From: Neurospora intermedia
Lineage: Eukaryota; Ascomycota; Sordariomycetes; Sordariales; Sordariaceae
Direction of reading: 5' to 3'
Length of the DNA stretch: 64,000 nt
NCBI GenBank assembly: GCA_037102815.1
Contig: BTPP01000002.1
Coordinates: forward strand, 2,914,001 to 2,978,000
Below are positions 11,455 to 23,686 of this stretch, piece by piece. Position numbers and translations under genes: made by a program. The notes under the pieces were generated by a model that did not search any database, was not told where the DNA came from, and saw nothing but the letters and a program-made list of their open reading frames with translations. Within the stretch, counting starts at the first letter, position 1. Each line of letters starts with the position of its first letter.

Positions 11455-14400
11455 GGGCGTTAAAAATAGACCATCAAGGGTTTATTACATTTGGTATGTT
11501 AAGTCAGGGGGTTGTCGTTATGGGTCAGATGTTTCGAGAACTGTCCACCATTGTCTTTTAGAGATATGCGGGTATGGTGTGCTTGTAAACGGTTATCAAT
11601 GGCTGGAAAAGACTTATCGGACATGTTGAACTACACGAAGCCCGCAGGGTCAAAGGCTTCGTGATTACCTCTGGTAATGGTAATGGTAATAAACATTATC
11701 ACAACCCTAACTCGGTGCTGATGAACCTACAAGGTCATGGTCCCAGTTACAGTGGGAACGAGCACAGTTACCAAGCACACATCTACGCTTCAGGCCAGAT
11801 ACTGCTTGGTCAAGCAATGTCGTCAGCCCCTAAAGACAGGCATGAGCACCGAGAAAAAAGTGAAAACTCCGCGCTACAAGCAATCATGGTGCCAGAGCAT
11901 CATGGCATGACTCTTTCGGTCAGGTATGAGCCTCGGGCCACGTGCTACACAATTTCAGGCTAGACATTACTTCACCATTGAAAGCAACTGGGCTATTTTC
12001 ACAACCGGGTTTCAAGACCCCATCCAGGATGCATGCCGTGAGCTGGAAACCCGATGCTCGAAAAGCAAAAGCTGCATTAATAATCGCGGGAAAGGGGATC
12101 CCTGACGTTGAATCTTTTGAACGATAACTTTAGGTAATAGCATTGTCTAAGTCCCATCATGCTGAGTGGCTAGTAAGGTAGGTAGCTATCAGTGTGGTTT
12201 TAGTACGTAGCCTCGGTAGGTAGTGACCCATCCATCCACTTGGGTCTCAACGGGGTCTGTCTGTCTGTGACGCGTGGCCAGCCAGCGAGTACCCTACATG
12301 CATACCGGCCCGGGCTGGGGTGTGTATTAAGCGACTTGTCAATAGTTTTGATTTGGATCTGGATTTGCTGGGGTCGAAGGGCGTGCGATCTTCAAGTTGC
12401 CCACAAGGGAAGCATGGCTTGATCAGTAAACAACTGGCCAACTGATCAACCAGCTAGCTATTGGTCCGGAGAAAGATCACACGCTCGTGATGAGTTATCT
12501 GGCGCCATCCGCTAGAGACCTTGAGTTGACAATGGCGATATGTGTTAAGAATAGGTACTTGCTTTGTAATGAAGCTGTGTGTTATTTAGGCCAGGGCTAT
12601 CATGTCATGACGAGGGAAGGGCGTAGGGGTGTCTTTCTCCTGCTGTCTGTAAGAATCTCAAGTTCAAGTTGGAATGAGTCGTTCGTCTGTCGTCTACAGT
12701 ATTCTCCTAAATAGACGGATTTGGAAGGAGGTATAGATCTAAGTGGAAACGGCTGAGTGCTAGTTCCTCCTAGTCTCCCTCCGAGTCATTCTGCCCCTGT
12801 TCCTACCTACCTAAGTACATTTTCACACTTTTGTGTTTCCACTACTGAAGTTACGACTGTTACCCAGATTTCTTAGCTTGAAAATTGGCCGATGACTCTT
12901 CCGTTCAGAACTTAGTTGCATGTACTGTATGCATTACACTGTACCATGCAAATTGTCCCGTCCTGTCCTGCCTGTCCGTCGTACTCGTGCCCGTGTAACG
13001 AGCCGCCCCCTTGCAGTTCACCGGTAGATGGACACTCGCAAATGCAGGCTGAGACGTGTCTCGCGCGAGATGGGAGATTCACTGTGCTTACTTCTACGTA
13101 ACTTCAGACACGAACTTATTGGTGTTCGCGGGAAGGGAATGATTGCTGACCGCACACGACACTCCCAAAGGGTTGGAGATCCGGTTATTTTGAGCCTCGT
13201 CTATTACCCCAGATGTCTGAAGAGTCAAAACTGGATTCGACAACTTATGGCCGACTTTCGACCGAAGGAGCCGGCGACAAGCAACGCTACGTACTTGGAA
13301 AGACTATCATAGACAACCTTTTCAGTGGACCCGGATACCCAACCGAAGTATGGGTCACGACGGTCTGGTTGCCGAAGAGGACCATTTTGCGGGCATGCGG
13401 GGCACAAGGCGGGAATGGGGGTTCCTCGGCTAGAGGGTGCTTGTGGTGAGTATACTTAGTCTAGTGCGACGATCGAATCCACGTCCTCTCTCTTGTTGCC
13501 CATGGGGTTGTGAATGGCTGCTGGGTAGGGCCTTGATGATGATGATGACCAATTGACCAACCACATCAGTGAAGGTTATCTCAAGGAGATCAGCTTCACA
13601 ACTCAATATGCTAAGCCTAGGTAACCAAGCTGAGCCAAGCTCCCCAGCCCATCCTCCTGATAGAAAATACCATGAACGGATTCGAACTCGCCGTGGAAGA
13701 ACCCGGATGACTAAGGGGCTTCTTGGATATTCTTTGTCGTGAATTGGTGACTGTTTTGGTATGATATACTTCTTAGGACGGCCCACACCACGCCTTGTCG
13801 TCGACAAGTGGAGAAGACGAACCTCCGTTAACGGCGGTGGGTTGGTTGTCATTCGTCGATCAAACCAAGATTGGGCTAACGAGAATACAGTTAGCGTTGC
13901 GCGAGCGGCCCTGTAAGCGACTTTTGACGTTTCTTCACTCCCTGGATAATGCTTTCCGTAGCAGAGATGCTTGGAAATCATCCAGCAAGAGTAGTAGAGA
14001 TGGGAGGTTGAAGAAGACCAAACCTAAATCATCGAGCGTGCTCGTACCAGTGACTACCGGAACCCATTCAAAAATCTTCAACGGAAAAAGAAAGCAGAGA
14101 CAAAGGGTACCACGAGGACAAGTGGTTGTCCACTTGAACAACTTGGCGCATCTTCTATCACAGCTTGGCCTCCAAGCCATCTTTTGCTTCCTTTCTCCTT
14201 GTGTCTCACGACGACTGTCGTCTGGGGCTAGAACACTAGAGGTAAAAGTACCCGACCAGGCTGTGGCCCGCGGTCCCTAACGTTGTGGGAGGTTACATTG
14301 GGTGGTGAGTGTTCGATATTCCCAGGCCAAGAGCAGCCAAGAACACCCCGCCTCTGCCACGATAATGGGGTCAATGGCGGATTATGGTCCATGTCGTGGT

Positions 14401-15284
14401 GACGCTGTCTCCATAGAACCACACTCCGCTATTTCCCCTACACCCATAACCATCAGAAAAACACTCTTCCATTTCTCTCTTCGTTCAAGTAGATGTATAG
14501 CAATACATGACCCATGGAGTAGCCACCTTGGCCACCCCTTGACCGGGCAGGGTGGATGAGGCGTCAGTCAGCTTTCGAGACGCGGATGCAGACGGGGGGA
14601 AGCTCCAAAGAGCTGTCATAAGCGAGTCTCTGAAGCCACCAGGTCTCGGCAAGAACCTTAACGGTTAGGCTCAGAAGTAAGAAGTCTTGCACAATACCTA
14701 CGCTACCACATGGCAATGGCTCTTCATTCACTATGACTGGCTTTGTAAGTGACTCAGAAAATTGTTCTTGTCTCTTCTGGGAATAGTCCCAACCAGCCGC
14801 ATGGCATCCCTTCTATCATGTCCGATGCCACTATACACAGAATAGCTCAGCGGTTACACCTACCCCATGGTCAATCATGGATACCCCTTGGCGGTGGGCA
14901 TGCAGCTGTGTACTATGTAGTGTGTGCCAAACAGGAGGGAAGATTCCCTACCGTTTCTGCGGTAGGTATAAGGGAAGGGATGATCCTCGTCCTTTGTGCT
15001 ACATTCTGGTTGGATAATCTATTTGGCAGCATCACTTATAACTCCTCAACCCCCTCCACGCCTCCCAGAACATCACCAGTTCGACATCAGAACATCCACC
15101 TTACACACTTCGTCCCCGTACTTGGCTATCTCGACTAGCTACCGACCCATATTGGATCTATACTTTGCAACTACTCCAGTATCTCTTCAGTCTCTTGCCT
15201 CCTCTGCCGGTTTTCGATCATACAGTGTCAGTTTCACGTTCTCATCAGCCATCTTACCGGCTTGTCTAGTCACGACCAACCGCA
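11455..15284. other. Long spacer between ZIP transporter and arrestin-like gene
   Basis: This 3.8-kb stretch has ordinary base composition and no sign of RIP. The longest frames (for example 161 codons at 13795-14280 and 183 codons on the minus strand at 13430-13981) overlap each other, lack recognisable domains and are rich in Arg/Ser/Pro. TACCTA motifs occur near 12180, 12205 and 12805. The last 300 bases before 15285 look like a pyrimidine-rich leader. It may hold a long 5' UTR, a non-coding RNA or a gene too intron-rich to see by eye. Confidence 0.4.
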
Positions 15285-17052
15285 ATGGTTCACAGGCAGG
15301 CCTTTGTGGCCGGTATCATCTCATCGGGCGCCTCCTCTCCTAGTGAACTCAGCAGCGAGCTAGTACTAGGAACGAATACCGCCAACAAGCCAGCTCCTTA
15401 CCAGAGGTCCAACATCGATATCAACATAACGAACCATTACAGCTCCAAGATCTACACATCTTCCTCGCCTATCGTTGGCGATGTCACCATCACGACCAAG
15501 CGAGATGTTCGGTTCGACTCCATCGAAATTATTCTGCTTGGAAACACAAGGACAAAGACAGAAGGTGTGAACTCACCCGTTGAGATTGCGCATACCTTCC
15601 TCAAGCTGGTCATGCCCATCCCATCGTCGACATATCCGGTACCGAGGGTGCTTGAAAACGGAAAAACACTGACGATCCCCTTCAACTTCGTCATCCCAAA
15701 TCAACTGACTATCGGGGCCTGTAACCACAACGTGCAGACGGACCAAGTACGAGATCAACACGTTCTGCTACCACCAAGCATGGGAAAGGAATGGGAGATA
15801 GACGACATGGCACCGACGATGGCCTCGGTCGAATACAGCATCAAAGCCAGGGTATTACATCAACCAAATCTGGGAGGAGAGCGGATCAGGATCATGGAGG
15901 CTCGGAAATCCATCCACGTACTACCAGCCTCGCCAGAGGAGCCGCCTCTCAACATCACCGAAAACGACCAGCTTTACTGCATGTACAAGAAGAAGTCTCT
16001 GCGCAAATTCCTCTCGTCCAAAATCGGGACCCTGACGGCCGAAGCCATCCAGCCCCGGGCCGCCATCCTCCAATCCAACGGCCGAACCATGACCTCCACC
16101 CCCATGGCCCAAATCCGACTAAAGTACGAGCCCACCCCATCGCAACAGCACCTCCCTCCACCCTCCATCACCAACATCTCCGGCAAAGTCACGGCCCACA
16201 CCTTCTTCAACGCCGGCACGACGCCCACATTCCCGAATCTGGGTAACTGGACCGCCGACTACTCAACAGACAAGCGCGGAGTTTATTCGACATCCGTGCC
16301 GCTGCCCAAGATCTCCGTGGTCCACCCGACGACGACCTGGCAACAACACCCTTGTTCGCTCATCGAGAGGCGAGACTCTGGTTACGCCAGTGACCGTAGC
16401 AGTAGCAGTACCTCTGAGACCGAAACCCGACAACTGATTCCCCCATTATCATCATCATCATCACCACCACCGACGACTTCATCCATGCCCCCCTCCAGGT
16501 CCTCCTTCTCCTCTTCTACAAAAAAGGCCAAACCCTCATCAACATCATCGTCGTCATTATCATCATCAATCTACTTAACATCCACCCTCTCCATCCCCCT
16601 CCCCCTCCCTCTCGACCGCCGGACCTTCATCCCCACCTTCCACTCCTGCATCGCTTCGCGTGTGTACACCCTGACTCTCTCCGTCACCGCTGCCGTTGCG
16701 GGCAGCACCAGTGCCAGCACCACTTTCTCCCTGACACTACCACTACAAGTAGCGGTGGAATGGGATCCCGAGCAGCAGGAGCAGCAGAGGGTGGATGGGC
16801 AGGGGTTGCCGCATTTTGAGTCGTTGTATGGTACTAATGGTACTAATGGTACTCATGGTACTACTGATACGGAGGGAGGTATGGAGGGAGTAAATGAGGA
16901 GGAGGAAATGGCGGCGGCTGAGGAGCATTTGAGGCCGAGGGTGATTGGGTTGCCGCCTGATTCGTGGTATCGGGAGATGCAGATGCAGAGGGAGAGTTAC
17001 AGGGAGCGAGAAAGTGGAAGGGAAGTGGTGAGGGGGGCTGATAATGGTGGTG

Positions 17053-17085
<33 letters not shown>

Positions 17086-17144
17086 TGAGGGTGGCGGAGG
17101 AAGGAAGGTTGCCGGGGTATGGGGAGGCTATTCTCACCAGGTGA
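15285..17144 (+). CDS. Arrestin-fold (alpha-arrestin/Bul-like) protein, 619 aa, single exon
   Basis: An uninterrupted frame of 1,860 nt starting in context CCGCAATGG. Residues about 42-220 are beta-rich and resemble the N-terminal arrestin fold of fungal adaptor proteins (NIDINITNHYSS, then GDVTITTKRDVRFDSIEIIL, ending in a VEYSIKARV strand). A second beta-rich part follows a Ser/Pro-rich linker (about 380-430). The C-terminus is low-complexity: Asn-Gly-Thr repeats, an acidic patch, ten consecutive CAG-coded Gln (591-600), and RLPGYGEAILTR at the end. Fungal arrestins recruit Rsp5-type ubiquitin ligases through PY motifs to trigger endocytosis of permeases; LPGY is only a PY-like candidate. 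Family assignment comes from my reading of the fold and is not certain. Confidence 0.7.
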
Positions 17145-17581
17145 TCTTTCGGTCTTGTTTTGTCCATTTCCTTTTGATCTTTTCAGCTCCATTGGCGTGT
17201 TATGTTATCGTGGGCTTTTGGCATATCGGATTTGAAAAAATAAGTGCGGATACCGGATGTGGGATGATACCATGACGTGGATATGGATAGCAATTCTCTT
17301 GACTGGACAAGGATGAAGATTGTACTTTGTTTACTTCCCCCTTTTCTTTAGTTGGATAGCGACTAGGGGCATAATGGATAATCCATGATCTTGAACAACG
17401 AAAGCCTATGTTAACATCAGCATAATACCCATCAATGCCCTCGAATGTTCCTCTTCCCCCTTTACTCCAAGCATCCGGCACGACTTCCTTCCTGATAACC
17501 CACCTATTTTGATATCGTCGTCAAGGGCGTTACCCCATTCTCCTACCTATACCACAAGTAAATACCGTTCAAACCACCCCA
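17145..17581. other. Short spacer between convergent genes
   Basis: The arrestin-like gene (+) and the phosphoesterase gene (-) point at each other, so this stretch should hold both 3' UTRs and their polyadenylation signals. I see no further gene or repeat. Confidence 0.55.
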
Positions 17582-18942
17582 TCACAACTCAACAACTTGA
17601 ACAGGATTAATCACCTTCCCCGTATTCCCATAAGTCACACTAGCATTCACCAACAGTGCCCCATTATTCGATCCCGGCCCCTGCATCACCCACTTCCACA
17701 CCACAGCAGTAATCCCATGCCAAATCACCCTCGCAGCATCCATCGAGTCCATCCAAACTCTCTCAAACACCCTCACATAGTACAAACTCAACGCCAACCC
17801 GAAATAAACCGGCAACATCAAGAGATTGACCACATTCGTGGGTCTTTGCTTCTCCCGCATCTTTGAACAACGTTCCTGGCAATTTTGAGAGGCCGACTGA
17901 GAAACAGCTGAAACAGAGGCGGGAAACGAGAAAATCGAAGAAAAAGCAGGCGGAAACGGAACGTCAGCACCGCGCGCCATGAGCGACTCGTACGCCCGCT
18001 GGCACTCGTCGTAGTAGACGGCTTCACGACCGGCGCCCCAGTGGACGTGGCCGAACACATGCAGCTTGGGCTTGACGCGCCAAAGCTCGGCGAGGAGGCC
18101 GGCGCAGCCGAGGCCGAGGTCAAGATGGTGGCGGGGAGGGGTGTGCGTGATGAGGATGTCGGTTTCGACGGGGATGCGGTTCGTCCAGGGATGGGCAGCG
18201 CGGTCGTATTGAAAGCTGGGAGAATGTAAGCAAGATGGAGGCGAGAAGACGGAAACGAAAGGGAAGAAGAAAAAATAAAGACTCACGCATGCTCCGGTCC
18301 TCCACATCTCGGCACCCCTCCCCACCCCCAGACATTCAACCTCCTCCCCTTTGCCCTCCCCTCAAACTCAATCGTCATAACACCTCCATTTTCACCCCCC
18401 TCTCCCGCCGCCATCCCATCCAAATACTGCACCCCCTCCGGCCACGTCAACTCTGCATCCCCAATACTTCCCTCCCCAAACAACACCTGCCTCGCCCCTT
18501 CTTTATCCAACCACCCATCATGATTGCCCGCCACCACCAAGACCCTCTCAAACCCCTTCCGCCTCCTAACCTCCCCCAACCAATCCAACTGCCTCTGGAT
18601 ACTCTCCCTACTTCCATCATTCGTCAAGTCACCCGCATGAATCAGCAGACCGCCCTCTCCGTCGGGAATCCTAGCCAGATCAAGCTCATAATTATGTGTG
18701 TCGGAGATACAGACGACGCGGATAGGTGAGATATGCGAGGGCGGGTGGAAGGCGTGCCCGCGGAGAAAAAGAAAAAGATGGTAGAGGTGAGTGATGACAA
18801 GGCGGAGGAAGTGAAGGTGGATGGGAATGACGAAAAAGGGCCAGGATTGCATGTCGGTGAGGAGGTGGTCGAGCGGGGTGGGGGGGTCCCATTCTTCAGA
18901 GCGGAGGAGGTGGAGGCGTTGGAGAATGGCTGTGATGCCCAT
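17582..18942 (-). CDS. Calcineurin-like metallophosphoesterase with membrane segments, 429 aa
   Basis: Exons on the minus strand: 18942-18287 and 18215-17582 (1,290 nt, in frame; donor GTGAGT, intron 71 nt). The start at 18942 has a strong context (CAAAATGGG), and no in-frame ATG lies upstream. A hydrophobic N-terminal segment (about 34-60) precedes the catalytic domain. Metal-binding motifs are in family order: SDTH (80-83), HAGD (102-105), AGNHD (138-142), THTP (243-246) and GHVH (274-277). A second hydrophobic segment near the C-terminus (VVNLLMLPVYFGLALS) suggests membrane attachment. Similar fungal proteins (YfcE/MPPED-like) are putative phosphodiesterases or phosphatases of unknown substrate. 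The intron falls in GGPEHAFQY, which the splice restores. Confidence 0.88.
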
Positions 18943-20013
18943 TTTGGTCCGAGTTTGATTTCTTTTGGACGATAGTTTGTCGAGCTGAATGAAGACTTCG
19001 GCTGAAGATGGATGGGGGGAGGTTGAGGATAGGATGAGTTTCCACAAGGGAAGATGGTAGGTATTGGTGTGGAGACTGGTTCGTTGATGAGGTGACGTGT
19101 TTGGGCAGTAACGCTCCCGAGAGTTCAGTTGTTCATGTGGTTACCAACACCAGACTCAGAGTTGGGTTGAGATGGTAAGAGACAGAATACAACTTGTTCG
19201 GGTACGGTGCCCCTTCCCCTTCAATGATGTAGTCTAGTGTAGTTGGGCGGAAGTTGGAGGTGGAATGATCAAGACCTGATGGATGATGACGCGCGGGGTG
19301 AGCCCTTGCCCCGCTGCGGGTAATGCATTAGGGTAGTGTACTGTACAGTACCGGTACCTGAATGCCCCTGTATGTACCTACTGCGTACTCTGCAGATTCC
19401 AACATCCTGGCGCTTTCCCATCTCCTCCACTTCCACTTTTGTGTCTGAAAGGGCCATCAAGGTAGCAGACCTATCGAGATAAGTGTAACCGGGCTTATGG
19501 TACTAGCTTCAGGTCTAAAAAGATTCCTTCCAATTCCTTTGTTCTGAGCGTACTTACAGGGTCGTCTTGCCTCTAGCAGCTCTTCACCAAAGGTATCGCG
19601 AGAATGCTCCCAGACATTGGCAAGAGAGTCAAGTCATTTTGCTACCTTACATCTGTCGACAATATTCAATGCCTGTCAATGTCTCGTACAGTAATGCGCT
19701 AACTAAATTTGTGGGTATAATCATCGCTCTTCTGTCGTTCTTCTTGTTTCTTGTTTTCTTTTGCCTTGACATCACTTCCAAGCTCCCACCTGTCATTACA
19801 ACGTGTGACAAACTCCTTCTCAGTGGACCTTTCATGGCGCCGCAGTTACTCCAAGAGAAAAAAAAGTAAGAATCAATATTCAAAACCCGCCGTGTGAAAT
19901 GCCGCTCGCTATTGTCGTGGTACCGATCGGTAGGACACGACGGAAATACAAAAGTTACATCTCGAAAACCATTGGTCCCGCATGGGAACAAGCTGCAATA
20001 GAAGTAAAAAAGT
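18943..20013. other. Spacer between phosphoesterase and TM9 genes
   Basis: Both flanking genes run leftward, so this holds the promoter of the phosphoesterase and the 3' UTR of the TM9 gene. A short GGTACC-containing stretch lies near 19340-19375. No other gene or element is supported. Confidence 0.45.
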
Positions 20014-22233
20014 TTAATCAGCTTTGATGGCGCTGTTATTCTCCCAGTCAGCAATTCATTCATCATTCACTTCATTGAAAATCCAACGACAAGGAAGAGG
20101 ACAAAGAGAAAAGACTCACCCGTATATCCTCCTGACAAAAGCATAAGCAGTCAAGAACCCGACCGTGCCCGTCAATAGCCCATACACACAGCACGCCATA
20201 AAGCTGTAACTGAAAAACAGCATTGAGCTCAGCAGTCCCGTGATGTGCAGCTTAGCGAAATAATACCACACGCAGTACATAAAGACCCAGACGGCACTTC
20301 CGCCACCAATGAAAAAGCTCTGCCACCACCAATGGTAGTTCTCGGCACACAGCTGGATGTAGATGCTCACCACCGTCACCTCGGCGACCGTCACAACCAG
20401 GAGAGCCAGAACGACTGCCAGGAACCCGAACACATAATAGTAACCGCTCTTGTCCTGCCACATGCTCTGAAACACAAACAGCAGTTCAATGAAAATGACG
20501 GCAAACGGAATCAAGCCCGCCAGCAGCACCGTTCTCAAGCCACGAAGGTACCACGCCTGGACGGGGATCTGGCGCGGGATGGCGCTCGTCTTGGTCGGGT
20601 GCTCCCAAGCGCCTTGCTTGCGGACGAAGCCGTACCAGGAGCCAACGTAAACCAAGGGCACCTGGACGCAGAGCCACAGAAAAATGATGGCGATCAGAGT
20701 GCCGAATGGAATGGCGGTGCTCGAGGCCTGAGCCCATACAAACAGGTTGAGGACGAAGACGATGGAGAACAAGAGACCCGGAAAGAGGACGGCGGTGACC
20801 ACCATGTTCTTGCGCCAGCGTTGGCCGCCAAAGGTCTTGTACACGCGAGCCGAGAAGTAGCCCGAGAAGAGACCGGCGAAAACGAAGAGGCCGACCCCGA
20901 AGCTGACGAAACCGCCGCGATAGCTGGGGTTGATGATACCTAGGGCGCTCAGAAGCACGAGTCCAATGGCCATGAAGAGCAGTTGCATTCCGGAACCGAC
21001 CAGCGGGGCGAGGAGGTGGCTGTAGGCGGGCGTGCGGAAGACGTCGGCGTGGAGGAGCTTCCAGCCGGTAATGTCCTCGAGGGCTTCGTCGTCGGAATCG
21101 ACGTCGGCAAGACTGTCGGGGCCAACCTCTTGTTCCAAAAGCCCCGGTACTTTCTCGGTAGCCGAGGTGGCCTTGGTCCTGCGCTTGGCTTCGACGTCGG
21201 CTGATCGAGCCTTATATCCCCGGATGTCGGATCGAATGGTCTTGGCGACGACCATGAACACGACACCGGTCAAGACGCCGCAGATGATGAGCGAGTTGAC
21301 GATGGCCAGCCAGTGGATCTTGTGGCCATCCACCTGATTGACAAAGTAGAGGTCCCATCTTCTGTGCCACTCGATCGAGGTATCCTCGCGAAAGTACACC
21401 GAGTAACTGTACGGAATAGTGAGCTTCGCATCGTCGTCATAGGTGTCATCGTCCTCAACATAGTAGGATGATCCGGGGCTCAACTCCACCGTCTTGTTAG
21501 GCGCCAGGTAGAGCTCAAAGTTTTGCTCCACGTCGTGGAGATTCGCCGGGCACCCGTCAACATTCTTCTTCACATCCGGACCAACGCTCTTGGTATACAC
21601 CTCGAATCCAACCACGACCTTGCCTCCCTTCTCCCCATCCTTGCCGGGGGCCTTGCGATACCGGATCACGATCGTGTGGTGGTTGTTGAGGTAGTAGCGG
21701 GGACGGCCGGACGAGAGATCCGTATAACCCAGCTTGAAACCCGCAGCATAGTACTTGCGTGTCTTGTCGACCGTCACGAAGCTGGTAGCGCCGGGGAGGT
21801 TGTCGACAATCCACTCGACCACGTAGCCATCGCGGACGAGCTGGCGCGCCCGCTTCAGCTCCTTGCGGGTAATCACGCGGTTGCAGAGAAAGTTGCACTC
21901 AGAGTCGTGCTTCATCCTGAGCTCCATGTCGGACACCTTGATGCGATCGCCGCGCAACACCTCGCCCAGGTTGAGCGGGATGCTCTGTCCGCTCAGCAGT
22001 CCGCCGAACTTGTGCTCGCCCGTGGGCGGACAGACAAAGGGCAGGTCGTAGTAGGCATACTGAAGCTGTGTGTTGTCCGAGTAGACCTTGTTGACGAGGA
22101 GTGGGATGGCCTCGTCTTCCTTGTAGCTCTTGACGGACCAGCCTGGGATATAGAAGGCATGGACCTGGTGGCAGACAAGCAGTGCGAAGAAGGCTGCCCA
22201 CCGTAGCCCGACGGCCCCAATGGTCCGCTCCAT
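20014..22233 (-). CDS. TM9SF/EMP70 (nonaspanin) family membrane protein, 710 aa
   Basis: Exons on the minus strand: 22233-20120 and a 19-nt last exon 20032-20014 (2,133 nt, in frame). Exon 1 codes a cleavable signal peptide (to about residue 26, HQVHA/FYIPG), a long luminal domain with the conserved DLPFVCPP segment, and nine predicted membrane helices. A GTGAGT donor, a TGCTGAC branch point and an AACAG acceptor add the tail ending AIKAD before the stop. TM9 proteins end in a K-x-D/E signal that binds COPI and keeps them in the Golgi; the spliced tail supplies KAD, while reading through exon 1 stops at IYG. The family acts in endosome/Golgi sorting and adhesion. The cytosolic segment with E-DITGWKLLHADVFR is typical of the family. 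Confidence 0.94.
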
Positions 22234-23209
22234 TGTTGTGTGGTTCCCGAAATACTGTTCGGTCGGTACTATCGTTGCAAACTCAAGTCATACAATGGGT
22301 TAGAGTTGTGTCGATGACTACGTAGGTCCCGGGGGACGGGAGGCTTATCGACGTGTAACGGTATGTATCGATCGATATACAACAAGTATGAATAAACGGG
22401 GGCCGGATACCCGCGGGAAGCTCGTATTCCGACCGCTTTGACGGATGAACCCCGCTTGTGTCTTTTTAGTTATGAGGACGCCAAAAAGGAATCGATAAGT
22501 CGGTTGTGGTAATGTCTCGCAGAATAAAGTATCAATGTGTCTGGTATAAAGTTCGGGTGTCGGGGACGAGGATGGGGAGCGTGATCGTGATCGTGATCTC
22601 TCGTGGGTCCTGCGGAGTCTCGGCGACTGCTTGTGGTTTCTCTGGGGTTCCAGAAAAAGGGGTCCTCTTGTTTAGTGCCGCCTGTGATCCCTACCTGACA
22701 GCAACATGTGCCTGTGTTGTACGTAAAGCGAGGGTTCCTTGGAGGGGGTCCAGTTCGGAAAAAAGGGGGAAGGGGACGCGTCCCTTGCGAGGAGGAAAGT
22801 GTCACAGTCACAGAAGAGGAAGAACGAATGGAATTGGTACAGAGTACCACGTCGAGCGGTTGGACAAACGAGTGCAAGTAAGAGTAATGGAATGGATTAG
22901 TATAGAAGGCACAGGGCCACGGAGATGGAGCACAATCTTGACAGGAGTCGCGAATGACTCAAGGTTAGGTTTCGTGCAATATTAGTATTTAAGGGACGTG
23001 ACCGAGGACGGAGTGTTCAGGTCAAAGGGAAGATCCTCCAATTTGACAGTGCCCTGGCCGTCCGCGGGGGAAGCCCCCCGGGGGTACGGTGGCCCAAGTG
23101 TGCCTTAGGTCGTTTATAAAACTGGTCCAAGCTCCCATCTACAGCCAGCTATTGGCCATTTTATATCAACGCCTCCACCACACTTACCAAATTCAACACT
23201 CACGCCCAA

Positions 23210-23466
23210 ACCTTGAACTTCAACCTTTCTAGCTTCCTTCCTCTCTTCTTTCTTACCTCTCTTCCTTTTTTTTTCTTCTTCCTTTTTTTTCACCCCCTCC
23301 TTTTTTTTTTTTTCTCTTTCCCTTTTTCGCCTTCGTCTTCTTCTTTTCCTCTTCTTCTTTTTTCTTCTCATCTTTTTCTTCTCTTCGTTTTCTTCTTCTT
23401 TTTCTTTCTTTCTTTTTAGCCCCAGCCCGGGCGGGGGGGGGGGGGGGGGGAAGGGGGGGGGGGGGA
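23210..23466. repeat. Polypyrimidine tract followed by a G-run
   Basis: About 210 bases of nearly pure C/T on the plus strand run into a G-rich homopolymer (about 23430-23465) interrupted once by AA. The exact G-run length is unreliable in any assembly. It lies inside the 752-bp element. Confidence 0.7.
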
Positions 23467-23564
23467 TCCATTTGCATTATTACCTTACGCCAACCTAAAA
23501 ATTTGGAGAACCAACTACAGGGTCCATTTACATTATCACCCTTCTCTTCCGGTCCGGAAGCAAT

Positions 23565-23686
23565 AAAGCAATAAAGCAATAAAGCAATAAAGCAATAAAG
23601 CAATAAAACAATAAAGCAATAAAGCAATAAAGCAATAAAACAATAAAGCAATAAAACAATAGGAATCAATAGGAATCAATAGGAAT
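23565..23686. repeat. Minisatellite of GCAATAAA units grading into CAATAGGAAT units
   Basis: About eleven near-perfect octamers (GCAATAAA, with some ACAATAAA) are followed by three copies of a ten-base CAATAGGAAT-like unit. The array sits inside the 752-bp TIR element and probably grew by slippage. Confidence 0.85.

Noticed and set aside
13795-14280. A 161-codon plus-strand frame in the 11.5-15.3 kb spacer
   Set aside because: No domain, no splice context, and an overlapping minus frame of similar quality; not enough to call a gene.
14840-14920. TAGCTCAGCGGTTA resembling a tRNA D-arm
   Set aside because: No B box (GGTTCGANNCC-like) follows at a suitable distance and no acceptor stem can be formed.
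18943-19047. Upstream extension of the phosphoesterase frame
   Set aside because: The extra 35 codons start with TTG, and the ATG at 18942 has a strong context and family-consistent N-terminus.
20245-20943. A 232-codon plus-strand frame inside the TM9 gene
   Set aside because: It is antisense to a clear TM9 coding exon and has the biased composition of a reversed GC-rich gene.
21523-22206. A 227-codon plus-strand frame in the TM9 gene
   Set aside because: Antisense shadow of the signal peptide and luminal domain; no recognisable domain.
23253-23669. A 138-codon minus frame with LLLYCFI and Lys/Arg repeats
   Set aside because: Produced entirely by the octamer array and CT tract; low complexity.
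23565-23686. Possible CRISPR-like array
   Set aside because: Units are directly adjacent without spacers in a eukaryotic genome; it is a minisatellite.
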